Below are positions 1 to 11,664 of a stretch of DNA of 61,065 bases, piece by piece (the first letter of the stretch is position 1; each line of letters begins with the position of its first letter). The stretch is taken from assembly GCA_004802705.1 (NCBI GenBank), contig SGPL01000155.1:1-61065 (forward strand), written 5' to 3'. The notes under the pieces are model-generated. The model was not told the DNA's origin. It did not search any database and saw only the letters and a list, made by a program, of their open reading frames with translations. Made by a program: the position numbers and the translations under genes. This stretch comes from Bondarzewia mesenterica (lineage: Eukaryota > Basidiomycota > Agaricomycetes > Russulales > Bondarzewiaceae).

Positions 1-880
1 GAGGTCGTGAGGGCGCTTTTTGGGAGGCTTGGAGAGGTGTTGGATGGGTTCCCGGAGCGTTACGGGGCGGGTGGAGAGGGTGGAGGAGGAGGAGATGGGG
101 AGGCTTAAGGAACTTTGGGATGTGCTCGAGAGGATCGTGTGGTCGAGATTTTTTCAAGATATCGAGAAGAGTCCGGAGAATTTTTCTGGTGCCGGGGACG
201 CGGAGGCGGTTCGGGAGTATGTGTTGTTGAAGAAGGTGCGGAGGAGGATGTGGAGAGTGTTGAGGTACCGTACGGTGCCTGTGCGGTTCGTCGAGAAGAT
301 TTTGCCACAGTTGAAGGACGCGCTGGAGATGTGCGGGGAGGATGGGATTACGGGGATGCAACGGTTCTTGGACGGGTCTGGGGGTATCTGCGTGTGTTGG
401 GTCCCGAGCGACGCGCCTCTTGATACCGTCGTACGATTTAACCCTCAGTCGGGAGCGGTGCGGAAACATGCATGGTCGTTGGTCGCCTCGTATGGGACCG
501 CAGGGGAGAGGGGTTTGAATGCGTCTGTGGGAGCTTTTCTGGACGGATTGGATATGTGCTTATTGGACAACGAGGACTCGGTGTGTCCACGCGTGCATTG
601 CGAGCTACGGCTCGTCGCGTATCTCGTCGAGCATGGGATCGCGGTGTATAAGGATACGATCGGGGCGAGCAAGTTGTTGTGTTGGGCTTGTTATATTTTT
701 GTTGAGGAGCTCAGGGCGGTGTTGCCGCAGAGGCGGTGGAGGGTGTCGGGAACATCGGGCAAGGCGAGGGAGGATTGGGGGTTCGTGTCGAGTGGGTCAG
801 TGAGTGCATTGGAGGATGCGGTGGAGAGGGTGAGGGTGAGGGTCCGTGGAAAGTTGAGGGAGGTGTTGGTTGATCGTTGA
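1..880 (+). CDS. OTT_1508-like deaminase family protein, 3' part
   Basis: The 5' end lies outside the window; the stop is at 878-880. The C-terminal half carries the pattern of the OTT_1508-like deaminase family: an HCE motif (HCELRLVAYL, near base 596) about 27 residues before a CxxC (LLCWACYIF), then a G-T-S-G-K..W motif. In zinc-dependent deaminase folds these His, Glu and Cys residues bind the metal and the catalytic water; the substrate in fungi is unknown. Frame 1 at the window start (LFGRLGEVLDGFPERYG) looks coding but stops at about base 105. The open frame that continues (RLKELWDVLERIVW) is shifted by one base, with a G4 run at 97-100 near the switch. This suggests a one-base insertion error or a real frameshift. 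No ATG start can be assigned to the visible part. Confidence 0.65.
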
Positions 881-2427
881 TTTGAACCGTTTGAACCATT
901 ACACAGAGAAAGAACTGTGATGCCAGTGATACTTCGTTTGGACTGACGTTTGGAGTTTTATCTTAAACGGTGTGGAGAAAGGGTCAGTGAATTTGTCTGA
1001 TAGAATGACCAGTGTTTTTTTTTGTGCGTCACCTTTTTAGTACACCGATGAATTATTGCAAATTTCCAGCAAGGGGCAAGCTGGTTAACTATAATGCAGA
1101 TCGGTGCGCTGACTTGAAAAAAATAGGTTCCTTGCTGGCAGCGATCTTGTAGTGATGGTCCGTATATTTGACCGTGCTTCTCCATTGTTCCACAAGGGCC
1201 ACTGAGGAAGGCCGGAACGGATAGGCGCTGCGTTATCCGAAGCTTCCGGTACTACTGTATCAGAAGGGTGTTTTTTTTTTCTTTTTGTGGAGCACACGCG
1301 TTTTGGAACGCGCTCATCCATGATAATCTTGGGGATTTGATTTCTGTTTCCGTATTCCGGTTGCACATAGGTCTTGGATTGGAGTCATGAATGATGAATC
1401 AGATTTCGGGGATCACGAAGGGTACAGTGGTCAGTACAAATGTACTTACAGGATCATGGTGTGATTGCAAGTTATTGTGGAGATGATTGATCTCTCGACA
1501 TGATGAATATGTATGTCTGATCATTATGGGTGGTGGAAAGGTGGAGGTGCTTATTGTCGACCAGGTCAAGTCGTTCCTCTGCACTTCGGTCCGAGGCTAT
1601 TGTTCACACTTGCTATATCTGGATAAAAAGAATGATATCATCATCTGCAAAGACCCCAAATAACTCTGGCATCATATGTATAAAATATTCCTTGGCGTTC
1701 AGAGTTACCATGTAAAATTATCATTTTTATTTCTCCTCAGAAATAGGTCTTACTCGCCTTGCGTTTCTTGTCCTCGTCCTTCATTCCTATGGAGGTTTCT
1801 GAACATCGTGAAACGGTGAGTGGTCAAGTTGTGGAGCAAGGCAGGCCGGCGGCATCGGGTAAAAAGAGGGCGATCAAGATCTGGTTCACGTGCGCAGGTG
1901 GAGCTCATTTCAGCTGGGAATTCCAGGGAATTCCTCAACCAAGTGACCAAGTCCGTTGTTCCGCATCCTCCGTTTCGCTCACTCGCGGTCCTCAGCTTCA
2001 ATTGACCCTCTTATTCATGCCCTGCAAGCGAGACCGTCGTTCGGACTTGAATTGGGATTCGGTACTCGCGGTTGGAACACCACAGAACACCACTCACCAT
2101 ATCGATCTAACGTACTACCAATCTCGTTGGCAGCGCTGAGCGCTTGCAACTCATCCCCAGAATCAGCTTCAAGGGTTCTACCGCTCCAAGCAATCAACCC
2201 ACTGACGGAGAGAAAAAAAATGTTATTTCTCGTGTCAGATGTGAAAGACTTCTATCCTCCTGTGCCCTCTTTCGGTCCTATAAATAAAGAACTCGACATG
2301 GGCCTGCTTCTTCGACCTTTGTTTCGCCTTACGGTCTCCCTTCCCTCCCCCGTCTCCTTCTACACCGACTCTTGCGACTTGACTGACAATCGCGACCACG
2401 GCTTAACGTCTCTTACACGATTTTGTT
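881..2427. other. intergenic region before the sugar transporter
   Basis: No coding region is supported. The left half is AT-rich 3' flank of the deaminase gene. The right half (about 1750-2420) has several short open frames on both strands with no recognisable motifs or credible splice pattern. It becomes pyrimidine-rich towards the transporter start, as basidiomycete promoters and leaders often do. Confidence 0.5.
2279..2286 (+). promoter_or_regulatory. TATA box of the sugar transporter gene
   Basis: TATAAATA lies 142 bases upstream of the transporter ATG and is followed by a CT-rich stretch. The distance fits a leader of about 110 bases. This is a sequence match only. Confidence 0.5.
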
Positions 2428-4568
2428 ATGTTTTCCAACGAGAAGGGAGGCACTCGTGCCGTCACTAACAAAGCTGGCGTCCCATCTTATCTGGGCCTCT
2501 CGGGCGACAGGCTCATCTTTGCCATCACCGTCACCGCTACCTGCGGGTTTGGTGTGCGTTGCGTCTTCCATCGCTTGTCGGCCCAAACTGATGATTCGTT
2601 CTACAGTTATTCGGGTACGACCAAGGCGTCATGTCCGGTATCATCTCGGCCCCCCAATTCTTCAGGGTCTTCCCCGACCTCGATCCTGCCAACAACCCGT
2701 CGGGTTCCGCCACTATGCAGGCATTCTACACTGCCATCTACGAGGTCGGCTGTCTCGCGGGGGCCTTCTTCGCCCTCCTGTACGGCAACAAGCTCGGACG
2801 AAGGCGCAATATGTACATTGGGGGATTCTTTGTCCTAATTGGTTCCATTATTCAGATCACACCGATGCCTGGTCACCGGGCAGGTCATCAGTTTGTCATC
2901 GGCCGCATCGTTACTGGGTTTGGTAACGGGTTGAACACGGCGACCATTCCGTCGTGGCAGGCCGAGTGCTCGAAATCACACAACCGAGGCCTGCACATCT
3001 GTATTGAGACGTCTATGATTGCTATCGGGACGGTCATCGCGTATTGGATCGTGAGTCGGCCCGTCTTATCGCGTTTCTTCGCACCTCAAAATTTCTGATT
3101 CGAACGACGATGCTTTTCTCTCATCACCGCTAGGACTTTGGATTGAGCTTCGTCGATTCCTCACTATCTTGGCGCCTGCCCATCGGCCTGCAAATGATCT
3201 TTGTCGCCTTGCTCTACACCGGCATCACGTTTCTTCCAGAGTCGCCTCGATGGCTCTTGTCCACGGGACACGAAGAAGAGGGTGAGCGCGTGGTGGCCGC
3301 GCTCGCGAATATGCCGATTGATTCGGAGGAGACGCAGCTGGACAAACGCATCATCCTCGAGTCCATCGCCTCCATGAAGGGCGAGCTGCATCCCCGCGAC
3401 GTCCTCACTTCGGGCCGACGCAACATCTGCGTCGGATGCTCCTGGGATGCTCAAGCCAGTTTTTCCAGCAGATTGGCGGGTGCAACGCGGTCATCTACTT
3501 TGCGTGAGTGGGAGGAATTTATTTTTATCGTGATGCTGTCTAACGCTGTTTGACAGACCTGTCATCTTTCAGCAATATATCGGCCTCAATCGTCGGCTGT
3601 CGTTGATCTTGGGTGGCGTCAACGTGACTGTCTATGCCTGCGCCGCTCTGCTTTCATACCCGATGATAGAGCGCGTCGGTCGGCGACCCATGTTCTTCTG
3701 GGGAAGCGTCGGACAGGGCCTGTCCATGCTCCTCTCTAGCTTGTGTCTCATCAAGTACAACGTCTTCCACGACCACCAAGATAAGGTGCTCTGGGGAGCC
3801 GTCGTCGGCCTTTTCCTTTTTTTGATCTCCTTCGGGTGAGTGTGACAAGCCAATGCTTTTTTGTTATGAGGCTTGACATGGGCATCTCAGGTGCACTTGG
3901 CTCGGTTTGCCGTGGTTGTACCCCGCAGGTCAGTTTTCTTACAAAAGAGAAACGAATGGGGTTGAGATCTGAATGATATTCCTTGTTGTAGAAATCAACC
4001 CGCTCCGCATCCGAACCAATGCGAACGCCATGTCCACCATGACGAACTGGAGCTGGAACTGTAAGTTCCACATTTCTTGACCTTTCGGTGGATGAGAGGT
4101 TGAGACGAATCGCAGTCGCCGTCGTGATGTGGACGCCGCCCATGTTGGCCTCACTCGGCGGGTTCGGGACCTTCCTCTTCTTCGCCATCGTCAACTTTTG
4201 TTTCTGGTGAGCACGCCCCCCTTCTCGACCATCAAGAGTTCAAAAAAAGGACTCATCGCCCGCGTTTTCGCCTTTTCCTTTTTCTCGGTTTTCTGTTTCT
4301 TTTTTTCGACAGCCCGATCATCTACGCATTTTATCCCGAGACCAAAGGCCGCTCGCTCGAAGAGCTCGACGTGGTCTTTGGCAAGGCGTACGCGGAGAAC
4401 GCGTGGTACGTGCGCGTCGCGGACGAGATGCCGCGATTGTCCAAGGCCGAGATCGAGACCGAGGCTCACAAGTATGGGCTCGGTGACATGGAGAAGGCCA
4501 ACGCGCCGCCTGTCGTTGACTCGGAGCGCTGGTCGAGGGACGATGATCGGAAGAAGATGATGGAGTGA
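2428..4568 (+). CDS. MFS sugar transporter (hexose/STL1-like)
   Basis: Plasma-membrane proton-coupled or facilitative sugar transporter of the major facilitator superfamily, with about 12 membrane segments and roughly 530 residues once introns are removed. Motifs in order: FGYDQGVMSG after the first intron, GRRRNMYIGG (loop 2-3), GRIVTGFGNG, PESPRWLLS, QQIGGCNAVIYFAP, LGGVNVTVYA, ERVGRRP, LPWLYPAEI, NWSWNF and PETKGRSLEEL. The start MFSNEKGG gives the usual short cytosolic tail. At least six short GT-AG introns are visible, for example 3504-3556. Between LHPRDVLTSG and the QFFQQIGG segment the frame changes at about 3411-3414 with no possible intron; one missing G would restore the conserved sequence. 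The gene is otherwise intact, so a sequence error is the simplest explanation. The substrate cannot be set from sequence. Confidence 0.9.
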
Positions 4569-5413
4569 GCATGAGCGCGTCGAATGAAAAAAAAAATGTA
4601 TATGGGTGGAAGGCGGGGGGGTAGGTTGGTTGGTTGGTCTATGTCTTGTACGTGTTGTCTTGAAAGGCACGGGTTGAGAGTCATTAGATCGCCTTTCTTG
4701 TACGATACGTTTACACAGTACGACGGCTGCAGACGCGCTGTGGGGTTAGCCTGATATACATACCATATTTGATGCTTGATACTCTTTCGAGACTGGTGTT
4801 TCGTCGCTTCTGTCTGCCGCCAACGAGCGACGACCTCTCACAAAATCCTCGAATTGCATCTGCAAACCTCATCTATACCTCGGGTTTCAGGCCTTCAGCT
4901 TCAGGACGCACGCCCATCACTTGTACTTAGCCGTCCGCTGAACTGCGTTCCTTGTTTGACAACGATACTGGGAGAATTCTCAAGACAAATTTTCAAACGG
5001 CGTCGTCATGTCTCCTACATACTGTAACAGGCCTTTAGTGGCAGGCATTCGGCGATGGTGATTCAATCAACATGCGGATACTCGCAAACCCGTCTAAGAG
5101 AAGGGACAAGAGAGACATTCGAAGGGTCGAAGGGACCTTGGAGGTGGGTGGTTGGTAGCATATAGATTGTATTCGATCGCGATCGCGATCGGAGCTGTTA
5201 TTACATGGAAAGTCGCAACCCAACTCGTCACCAGAGAGGTCCCCTGGGGGGTTGGAATGCGGGAGTGAAAAAAAAGAGGGACGGTGGCGCATACACACAC
5301 GACGAAATGCGTCCTCCCAAAGGTACGCGTGGGCGTTGAAAAGTCGAGGTCTTATGTTGAAGTAAAAGTAAATAAGTACGAAAGACCCCCCCCCCCCCAA
5401 ATGTGTTGGGTGA
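4569..5413. other. convergent intergenic region
   Basis: This is the 3' flank of two convergent genes. It holds a perfect 18-base palindrome at 5174-5191 (CGATCGCGATCGCGATCG) and a long C run at about 5387-5398. No gene is seen. Confidence 0.5.
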
Positions 5414-7075
5414 TCACAGCTTGGCGGTCCTCGAGCCAGCGTCAGAAATTCGAACGACGACCTTCCCGAAATGATGACCTTGTTCGAGGAGTGCGAAACC
5501 TTCTTCTGCGTGTGCGAGGCCGTCGAGGACGCATGAGACGATGGGAACGATGCGGTGCGCGGTGAGGAAATGCGTCGCGTCGACGAGGTCTTTGTGTGAG
5601 CCCATGGTCGATCCTGTAAAATATGTTACGTTTGTGCGGGTTCACACTTTCGTCGGTCACGGTCACGAGTCGCGGTGCAAGGGGACGTTGGGGAATGACA
5701 GATACTGGGAAATGGGGAGGGGGGGAGGGAGGACTTGCCTATGAGACGTTGGTTCTTGAGCACCTCGCGCATGGAAAAGGCGATTTGAGGTGCGGCGGTC
5801 ATGCCGTAGCACACGATCCGGCCGCCTTGTTTGAGAATCTTGCCCGTTTGACGCGCGATGTCGCCTCCACTCGAGTCGATGACGGCATCCAAGCTCGACT
5901 GACCGTCTCTCTGCAACAGCTTCTGCAACAGCGTCGGCCAATCCGCTGTCCATCAACAAATCACCGCGGTGGATCATTTATGTTGTTGTTGTTTTTCGGG
6001 TGAGTTGGTGGAATGAGTAGAATCCGGGGCGGAAGGAGCCTCGTACGCACCGTGCTTGTAATTCACGCCGCCTTTGGCGCCGAGGGCGATAGCTTTGGCG
6101 ATCTTGTCTTCACTGCCGCTGCTCACGTAGACATTCGCGCCCTTGGCAATGCAGAGCTGAATCGCGACGAGCGCGACGCCGCCCCCTGCGCCAGTGATAA
6201 GGATGTTTTGTCCCTTGTCGACTTCCGCGTTGACCATGACAGCCCTTGAGAAGAGGTGTGAGGATACGAGCGTATTTTGAGGGCTGAGGACACCCGAGAC
6301 GAACCTCCACGCTGTGACGCCGCCCAAGGGCCAAGCTGCTACATGCACATCGTCGAGATGGTCGGGACTGAGGATGACCTGGTCCCGCTCGACCGCGACG
6401 TACTCGGACAGCGTGCCCATCGCTGGCCATTTTCCGCCCCCCCATGATGCCGACGCCGCGCCTGAGCGAGCGAGGGTATTAATGATACCGATTCGGAAGA
6501 GGAGATGAGGAGGGCATGACAATTGGCATCAATCCTGAGGTGACACTCACTCGGTCTCGGGGGCGTCAGGATCGCTCTCCCAGCCGCGCATGGGGACCAG
6601 GAAGACGCGTTGATTGAGAAGAGGGTCGGCGTCGTCGGCGGAGGCTACGACTGTGCCTGTATTTCGAGGAATATCAGAGATATTTCCCAGAGTGGAGGAC
6701 GTATCAGTTTGAACATAAAGTTTGCAAAAGGCGATGAAGGCTCGGGACTCGAAGCGAGTCGCGCGTGATGCCTATGTCTGTACTTACCTGCGCCGTCCGC
6801 TCCAAACGAACTGCCAAAGACGATCCCTGGATACTGGCCTTTCCGGATCCACAACTGATGTAGGTATGTCCAGGAACGGTGAAGACGAGGTGAACGAAGA
6901 CACATACATCTCTGTGGTTGAATGCAGCAGCCCCGATCTTGACGAGAACTTCGCCCTTCTTCAACACGGCGATGGGACGTTCGACGACCTTCACGTCGTG
7001 ATAGACGGGCTTGCGCTCCTCCACTGCCCTTTGGATGATGAGAGTCCTCGTTGTCGGCGGAAGCTTGGATGGCAT
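5414..7075 (-). CDS. zinc-type alcohol dehydrogenase / quinone oxidoreductase-like protein
   Basis: Medium-chain dehydrogenase/reductase superfamily, of the NAD(P)H quinone-oxidoreductase-like branch. N-terminal GroES-like domain (VERPIAVLKKGEVLVKI, AAFNHRD), then a Rossmann domain with ITGAGGGVALVAIQL, GSEDKIAKAIALGAKGG, LDAVIDSSGGD and GGRIVCYGMT. The end GHHFGKVVVRI is typical. The start MPSKLPPTTRTL at 7075 is the first ATG that begins the domain properly. Several short introns occur; one donor follows AFNHRD. At the C7 run 6437-6443 (G7 on the coding strand) the frame must slip to join ERGVGIMGG to GGKWPAMGTLSEY. Six G residues would restore it. The cysteine ligands of classical zinc ADHs are not evident, so activity may be zinc-independent. 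Substrate unknown. Confidence 0.85.
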
Positions 7076-7479
7076 CCTGAAGTGGCGTCCGAGTCGGATT
7101 GGAGGGAGTTTTACGGGAGATGAGGGCGACGAGAGAACGACGGGCTCCCCTAGTCTCCTTTGCAGACCTTGGGCTCCCCCCAAGTCGCACTTCGAATGGG
7201 CATCTTGTGATTCAGGTCCGACACGGTTACGTCGGCAGCGAATTCCGGCGATGGCTTGTTCACCACACCCACAACCAAGTTACATAACCTCGTAGTTTTG
7301 TAGAAATCGGCAGTAACGATGAATGGGACAATGTAGGGAATCGATTGTTCATCGTGAAGTTGTTCATTGTTAGTCGAGCCTGGCCGAACAGACTTTTGGA
7401 GGAGAGGAGGGGCAATGCGTGCCCGGACCGTTCTTGCCGGGAAGAGGAAAACGCGCCTTGCCCGCTCCCTCAACCTCAA
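7076..7479. other. shared upstream region of the dehydrogenase and Tfc6-like genes
   Basis: A 404-base divergent intergenic region. No clear TATA box or coding sequence is seen. It presumably contains both promoters. Confidence 0.5.
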
Positions 7480-10400
7480 ATGTCTCGTTCACTTCGACCG
7501 CGCAAACCACGTCCAAACTATGTGTCTCTTTTCCAATTTGAAGACGAAGACGGCGCAGGCCCTTCTGCACCGCGACCAACGATCGACGAAGAGGGAGACT
7601 CTGGCAGCGATTTCGCTCCTCCTGAACAAGAAGAGGAAGAGGACATCCCCGATGCTGACGACGCTCACGAAGACGAAGACCATCGTCCTCAAGAGCCGGA
7701 ACCCACAGAAAAAGAGGTTTCAGTAGACTTTTCTACCTCCACTCCTGCGCCCAAAGGCAAAGGCAAAGCACCTGCAAAACAGGCGAAGCCCCAGGCTACA
7801 GCGTCTCTCGCTCCGGGCCTCTCTCGCCCTCATCGACAGATGTACAGTCTGCCTATGCCGAGCGTCCACCATCGACACAAAGCAATACCTATCTTCCGTC
7901 GCGCGCAACGCGTCGAGCGACTTGTGAGGTCCCCAGTTTTGTTCGGTCCGAACGAGACGACCCCGACCAACAGCTTCACCTTCGAGCCTGCTATCACCGA
8001 CAGACTCAACAAGGCCTGGGGATGCAATGTCGGTCCTGGCCCGCTATGGGAATTGCTGGAGGATCGAGGATGGTACAAGGAAGCGGTCGAGGTCGAGGGC
8101 GAAGAGGAGCGGGAAGGGAATCGGAGACCCATTGTGTATCGAGAATTGACCGTCGACGACGGTTGGTCATTCTTGAATTCTGAGTGTGTACATTACTTTG
8201 TGCAATATACGCCTGTTTATCCCCCCGTTCTTCTGATGTTCTTCAGGGAAGCGACTCCGTACTTGCCTGCAGACGCATCTGCACCCGACGAATTGAAACC
8301 GCCGCCTCCCATAATGTGTTCAGTAGGTCCCTATGGAAAACAGACGAGTGTGGAATTCAATACCTTCTCAGCGATAAACATGTGTAGGTCCTCTCTTTTC
8401 CATCATTCATGTAGGCCAAAGAAATGCTGACACGCCTCAGCGGACTACATACCAGACAGTACGTCCCATGTGTTTCATGCGGGCGGGCCCGTATGGGGTC
8501 TTGATTGGTGTCCCATCCACCCGGAAGATCGCCCGCGTAAGCGACTCAATGACTCACTGCTACATTGCTTTGTTCAAACCACGCCACGTTCTTCTCGTAG
8601 ACTGCTCTTACAAGCAATACTTGGCCGTCGGACCTTTCCCCTCCTCCACGCATTCACCCATCATCGGGGTGAAAGCTTCCAGGCCGTCCAACGCATGCAT
8701 ACAAATCTGGAGCTTGAGTCCTGTCCAGGCGCCCAAAGTCAATGGAGATGCTCCTGACGCAACGAAGGCGTCCGACGCAGGCGAGATGAAGTGCGAGATG
8801 GTCCTTTGCATCGATAGCGGGCCTGCATATGAGCTCAAGTGGTGCCCCCTTCCATCCCACGATCCGGTATGAGAACTGTTTTTGGTTTGGCGAAAATCCA
8901 CATTTGAGCTTTGTTTTTCAATCAGCTGTCTGAGCCTAAAAGTTCTCCGAAAACGCGAAAGCTGGGCTTGCTCGCAGGGACATTCGAAGACGGCTCCGTC
9001 TCCGTCTACGCAGTTCCATATCCTCCAGATTTGCAACAAGATCCTTCTGTGCCACTGTTTGGTGAGTTCCCTGCACTCATCTACAGCAGCCAGACTTAAA
9101 TGAATTATCGTTGGAAGTCAAGCCTTCAGAATCGCTTTTACGAATTGAGCTTGAAGAAGCATCGTGCTGGACGATTGAGTGGGCTAACAGCGAGGTCATA
9201 GCTATGGGCTGCACGAACGGTTCGCGGACTCCGTTTCGCCTCGTGTCACAGTCGCTCATCACTCCATCACTCATTATTCAGGAGCAATAGCGGTTTACGA
9301 TATCGGTGATGCCCTTCGCACTGGGCGCAGTTCGTCGCAGAGTGCGCGTCCCGTCTCACCGTCTGCCACTGAATGATTAACTCATATGCGCCGGTCTGTA
9401 CCAGGGATTTTCCCAACGCATTATATGCTGGTACACCAATCCGCCATTCGCGCACTCTCCTGGATCAGGGCGCCGAAGTACTCCAGCTCGAATGAACCGC
9501 TCATGACGGACGACCCGAGCGTCATCGCCAGTGGCGGATACGACGGCGTAGAATGTCTCACGGACATCCGTGAGCCGACGGGCAACATCATGAATCGAAC
9601 TCGAGGTCCGCATTATGCCTTCTCATTCTTGAAAAGAAAACGTTTGTTTCGAGCCAACGCTAATTGGCCCCTCACTAGACGTGATCAACAGCATACCGTT
9701 CTCCCCATATGCCGGCGGGCCGGTGACGATTGACCATGAAAACATCATCAAGTCTTATTCGGCGTCACCCAGCATGCTCGGAAGGGGCCATACGCTGATG
9801 GAACCTAGCGGTCCAGTATGGGTACGTTCTTCGAAGGCTCTCTTCATCTTCTAGATCCATCAGGCTCGGTGATCCGGGGCTGGGGCTAACCACAATCCAC
9901 ATCGACCAGAGCACGTCCGCCTCCGATTATCATCCGCAACTGGCAGTAGGCTCCGCGGACGGTTGTTGTAGCACGACCAATATGCTCCGCTCGACGCGCC
10001 GAGGTGGTTCCATCGTAAGTTTTCTTTTGCCCTGTCCTCGTAAGAAGAAAAAACTCAGCGAACGGACGAACCCCATCACTGACTGAAATTGAAATTCACT
10101 CGGCGAATCGCAGCCCTTCTTGGTGCACAAGGTATTTCAGCTCGATTACAGCAGGGCGACGCGGACGTACCGCATGCTGGAGCGTTTTCTACCCGAAGAG
10201 ACAGCCGACCGGTCATCCGCAACCGCCCGCGCGAAGAAGGGCGCGACTCTGCCGCCCTCAAGCATCGGCGCATGGCCCGCCGAGGTCGGGGTCGTGCGCG
10301 TCGTTTGGAACGTGGGGGCCGGGCTCGGCGCGGCGTCGTTGCTCGCGTCGGCGACGGCGTCGGGACTCTGCAGGGTCGACTGGTTGAAGGGCAGGTGGAT

Positions 10401-10506
10401 GCGGGATAAGATTCCCTACGGTGAGGTCGAGGGAATCAGGATGGAGGTGGATAGTATGGATGTCGATGGGGAGAATCATGACGACGACGACGACGAGTCT
10501 AGTTGA
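7480..10506 (+). CDS. TFC6: transcription factor TFIIIC subunit, WD40 type (Tfc6/Sfc6-like)
   Basis: Predicted nuclear subunit of TFIIIC, which binds the B block of tRNA genes and recruits RNA polymerase III. The start MSRSLRPRKPRPNY begins a basic tail, followed by an acidic Glu/Asp-rich stretch (about residues 25-70), a Lys/Pro/Ala linker, and then a WD40-like propeller. Blades are recognisable at GGPVWGLDWCPIHPED, AYELKWCPLP, IAMGCTNG, AIAVYDIGDA, AIRALSWIRAP, ASGGYDG, GPVW and LAVGSADG. The tail HKVFQLDYSRATRTYRMLERFLPEE is characteristic of fungal Tfc6/Sfc6 proteins, and the protein ends in Asp/Glu/Ser. Introns are short, one ending with the exon start at 8263. Transcribed away from the dehydrogenase and convergent with the kinase-like gene 120 bases downstream. 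Identification rests on overall architecture and motif recall, without an alignment. Confidence 0.75.
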
Positions 10507-10625
10507 GGACAGTCTGAGCGCGATGGACTCCTCACAATTTTCATGTTCGTATCTACGATAAAGTTCATAAATCAAATCCATAGTGCATTGTCGTGTATTC
10601 ACACGATTTACAGAGTCAGAGTACT

Positions 10626-11664
10626 TCAACCGAGTGCACCAAATGTGAACGCAGAGACAAGCCAAGCTCCAGCTTTAGTTAGCGCCGCATCTTCACGTTC
10701 ACCGCCGCTTCTCTTACCAAAGAAGCTTTCGGCGTCGTACAACTCTCCACAACCGCGGACGGACTGAGGGTCACGATCATGCACGGCAGGAGCAGACGCT
10801 CCCAGACACCTATGTCTACTCGCCTGGGCGAAGTCGACGATATACACTTTCCCCTCATTCATGACGCAGTGAGCATAGCGGAGATCGCCGTGCCAGATAT
10901 TAGCGTCGTGCACCTTGCATATCGCGACCATTACGCGACGACTGAACACAAAAAAGCCGTCAACACACCAATATATAGGGGTAGAAAACAAGTGCATAGA
11001 CTCACTGGAGTTCTCTCGACCGTTCTGAGTGCCTCAGGATGGCCGCATCGATTCGAGTGCATAACTCCATCACTAAACATCCAACCTTGCCGTTCCCAAT
11101 GTCGGCGCCAAAGAACCCGTAGAGACGCGGCACAGCGTCCCCTTGCAAACGCTGCAAATCCAAAGTATAGACCTCGTTTTCCCATTCGAGGGCGTCGTAT
11201 TCCTTTCTGTTGGATGCGAACTTGATGCAGCAACGACTTGGAAAGTCATACTGTGGCCCATGGAATTTGAGCGTCACAGCATACGTACGAGGCGATCGCT
11301 CGCTAGTCGATCGGCTCGCAATAAGAGAATGAATGGGGTCAATTGTCGCGGTAGCATTGATAGGCTTTTCGAATCTAGCCATGTTGGTGATTTGGGTGAG
11401 ACGGCATTTGCGGATCGAGCCAAAATCAAGCTCGAGCGTGTTGATAGGCTCTGTACCACGTTCGTCAGGCTTTCGTTGGAGATCGGTGAGCATCGAGAAA
11501 TAGGCTGTGGCGGGTTTGGGGGAGGGGTCGAGAACGAGAATTTGCTCGGAGTCGGGAAGACAGTATTTTGAATTTATGTGGCCGAGAGAACAATGGAGGT
11601 GCCACAAACGTTCGGGTTCGAGTTGTTCATGAAATAGTAGACCAAAAAGCAATGTATCCTTCAT
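10626..11664 (-). CDS. protein-kinase-fold protein of unknown substrate
   Basis: Two exons joined by a short intron between ERSREL and RRVMVAICKVHDA (donor GTGAGT). The second exon has a kinase-like catalytic loop, WHGDLRYAHCVMNEGKVYIVDFAQA: HxD is kept as HGD, and the DFG position reads DFA. The first exon has beta-sheet-like stretches, a Lys in RCCIKFASN that could be the ATP-binding Lys, and a hinge-like LVMELCTRID. No glycine-rich loop is clear. Such short, divergent kinase-like proteins are common in Agaricomycetes. It may be a small-molecule kinase or a pseudokinase rather than a protein kinase. Roughly 320 residues. Confidence 0.65.
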
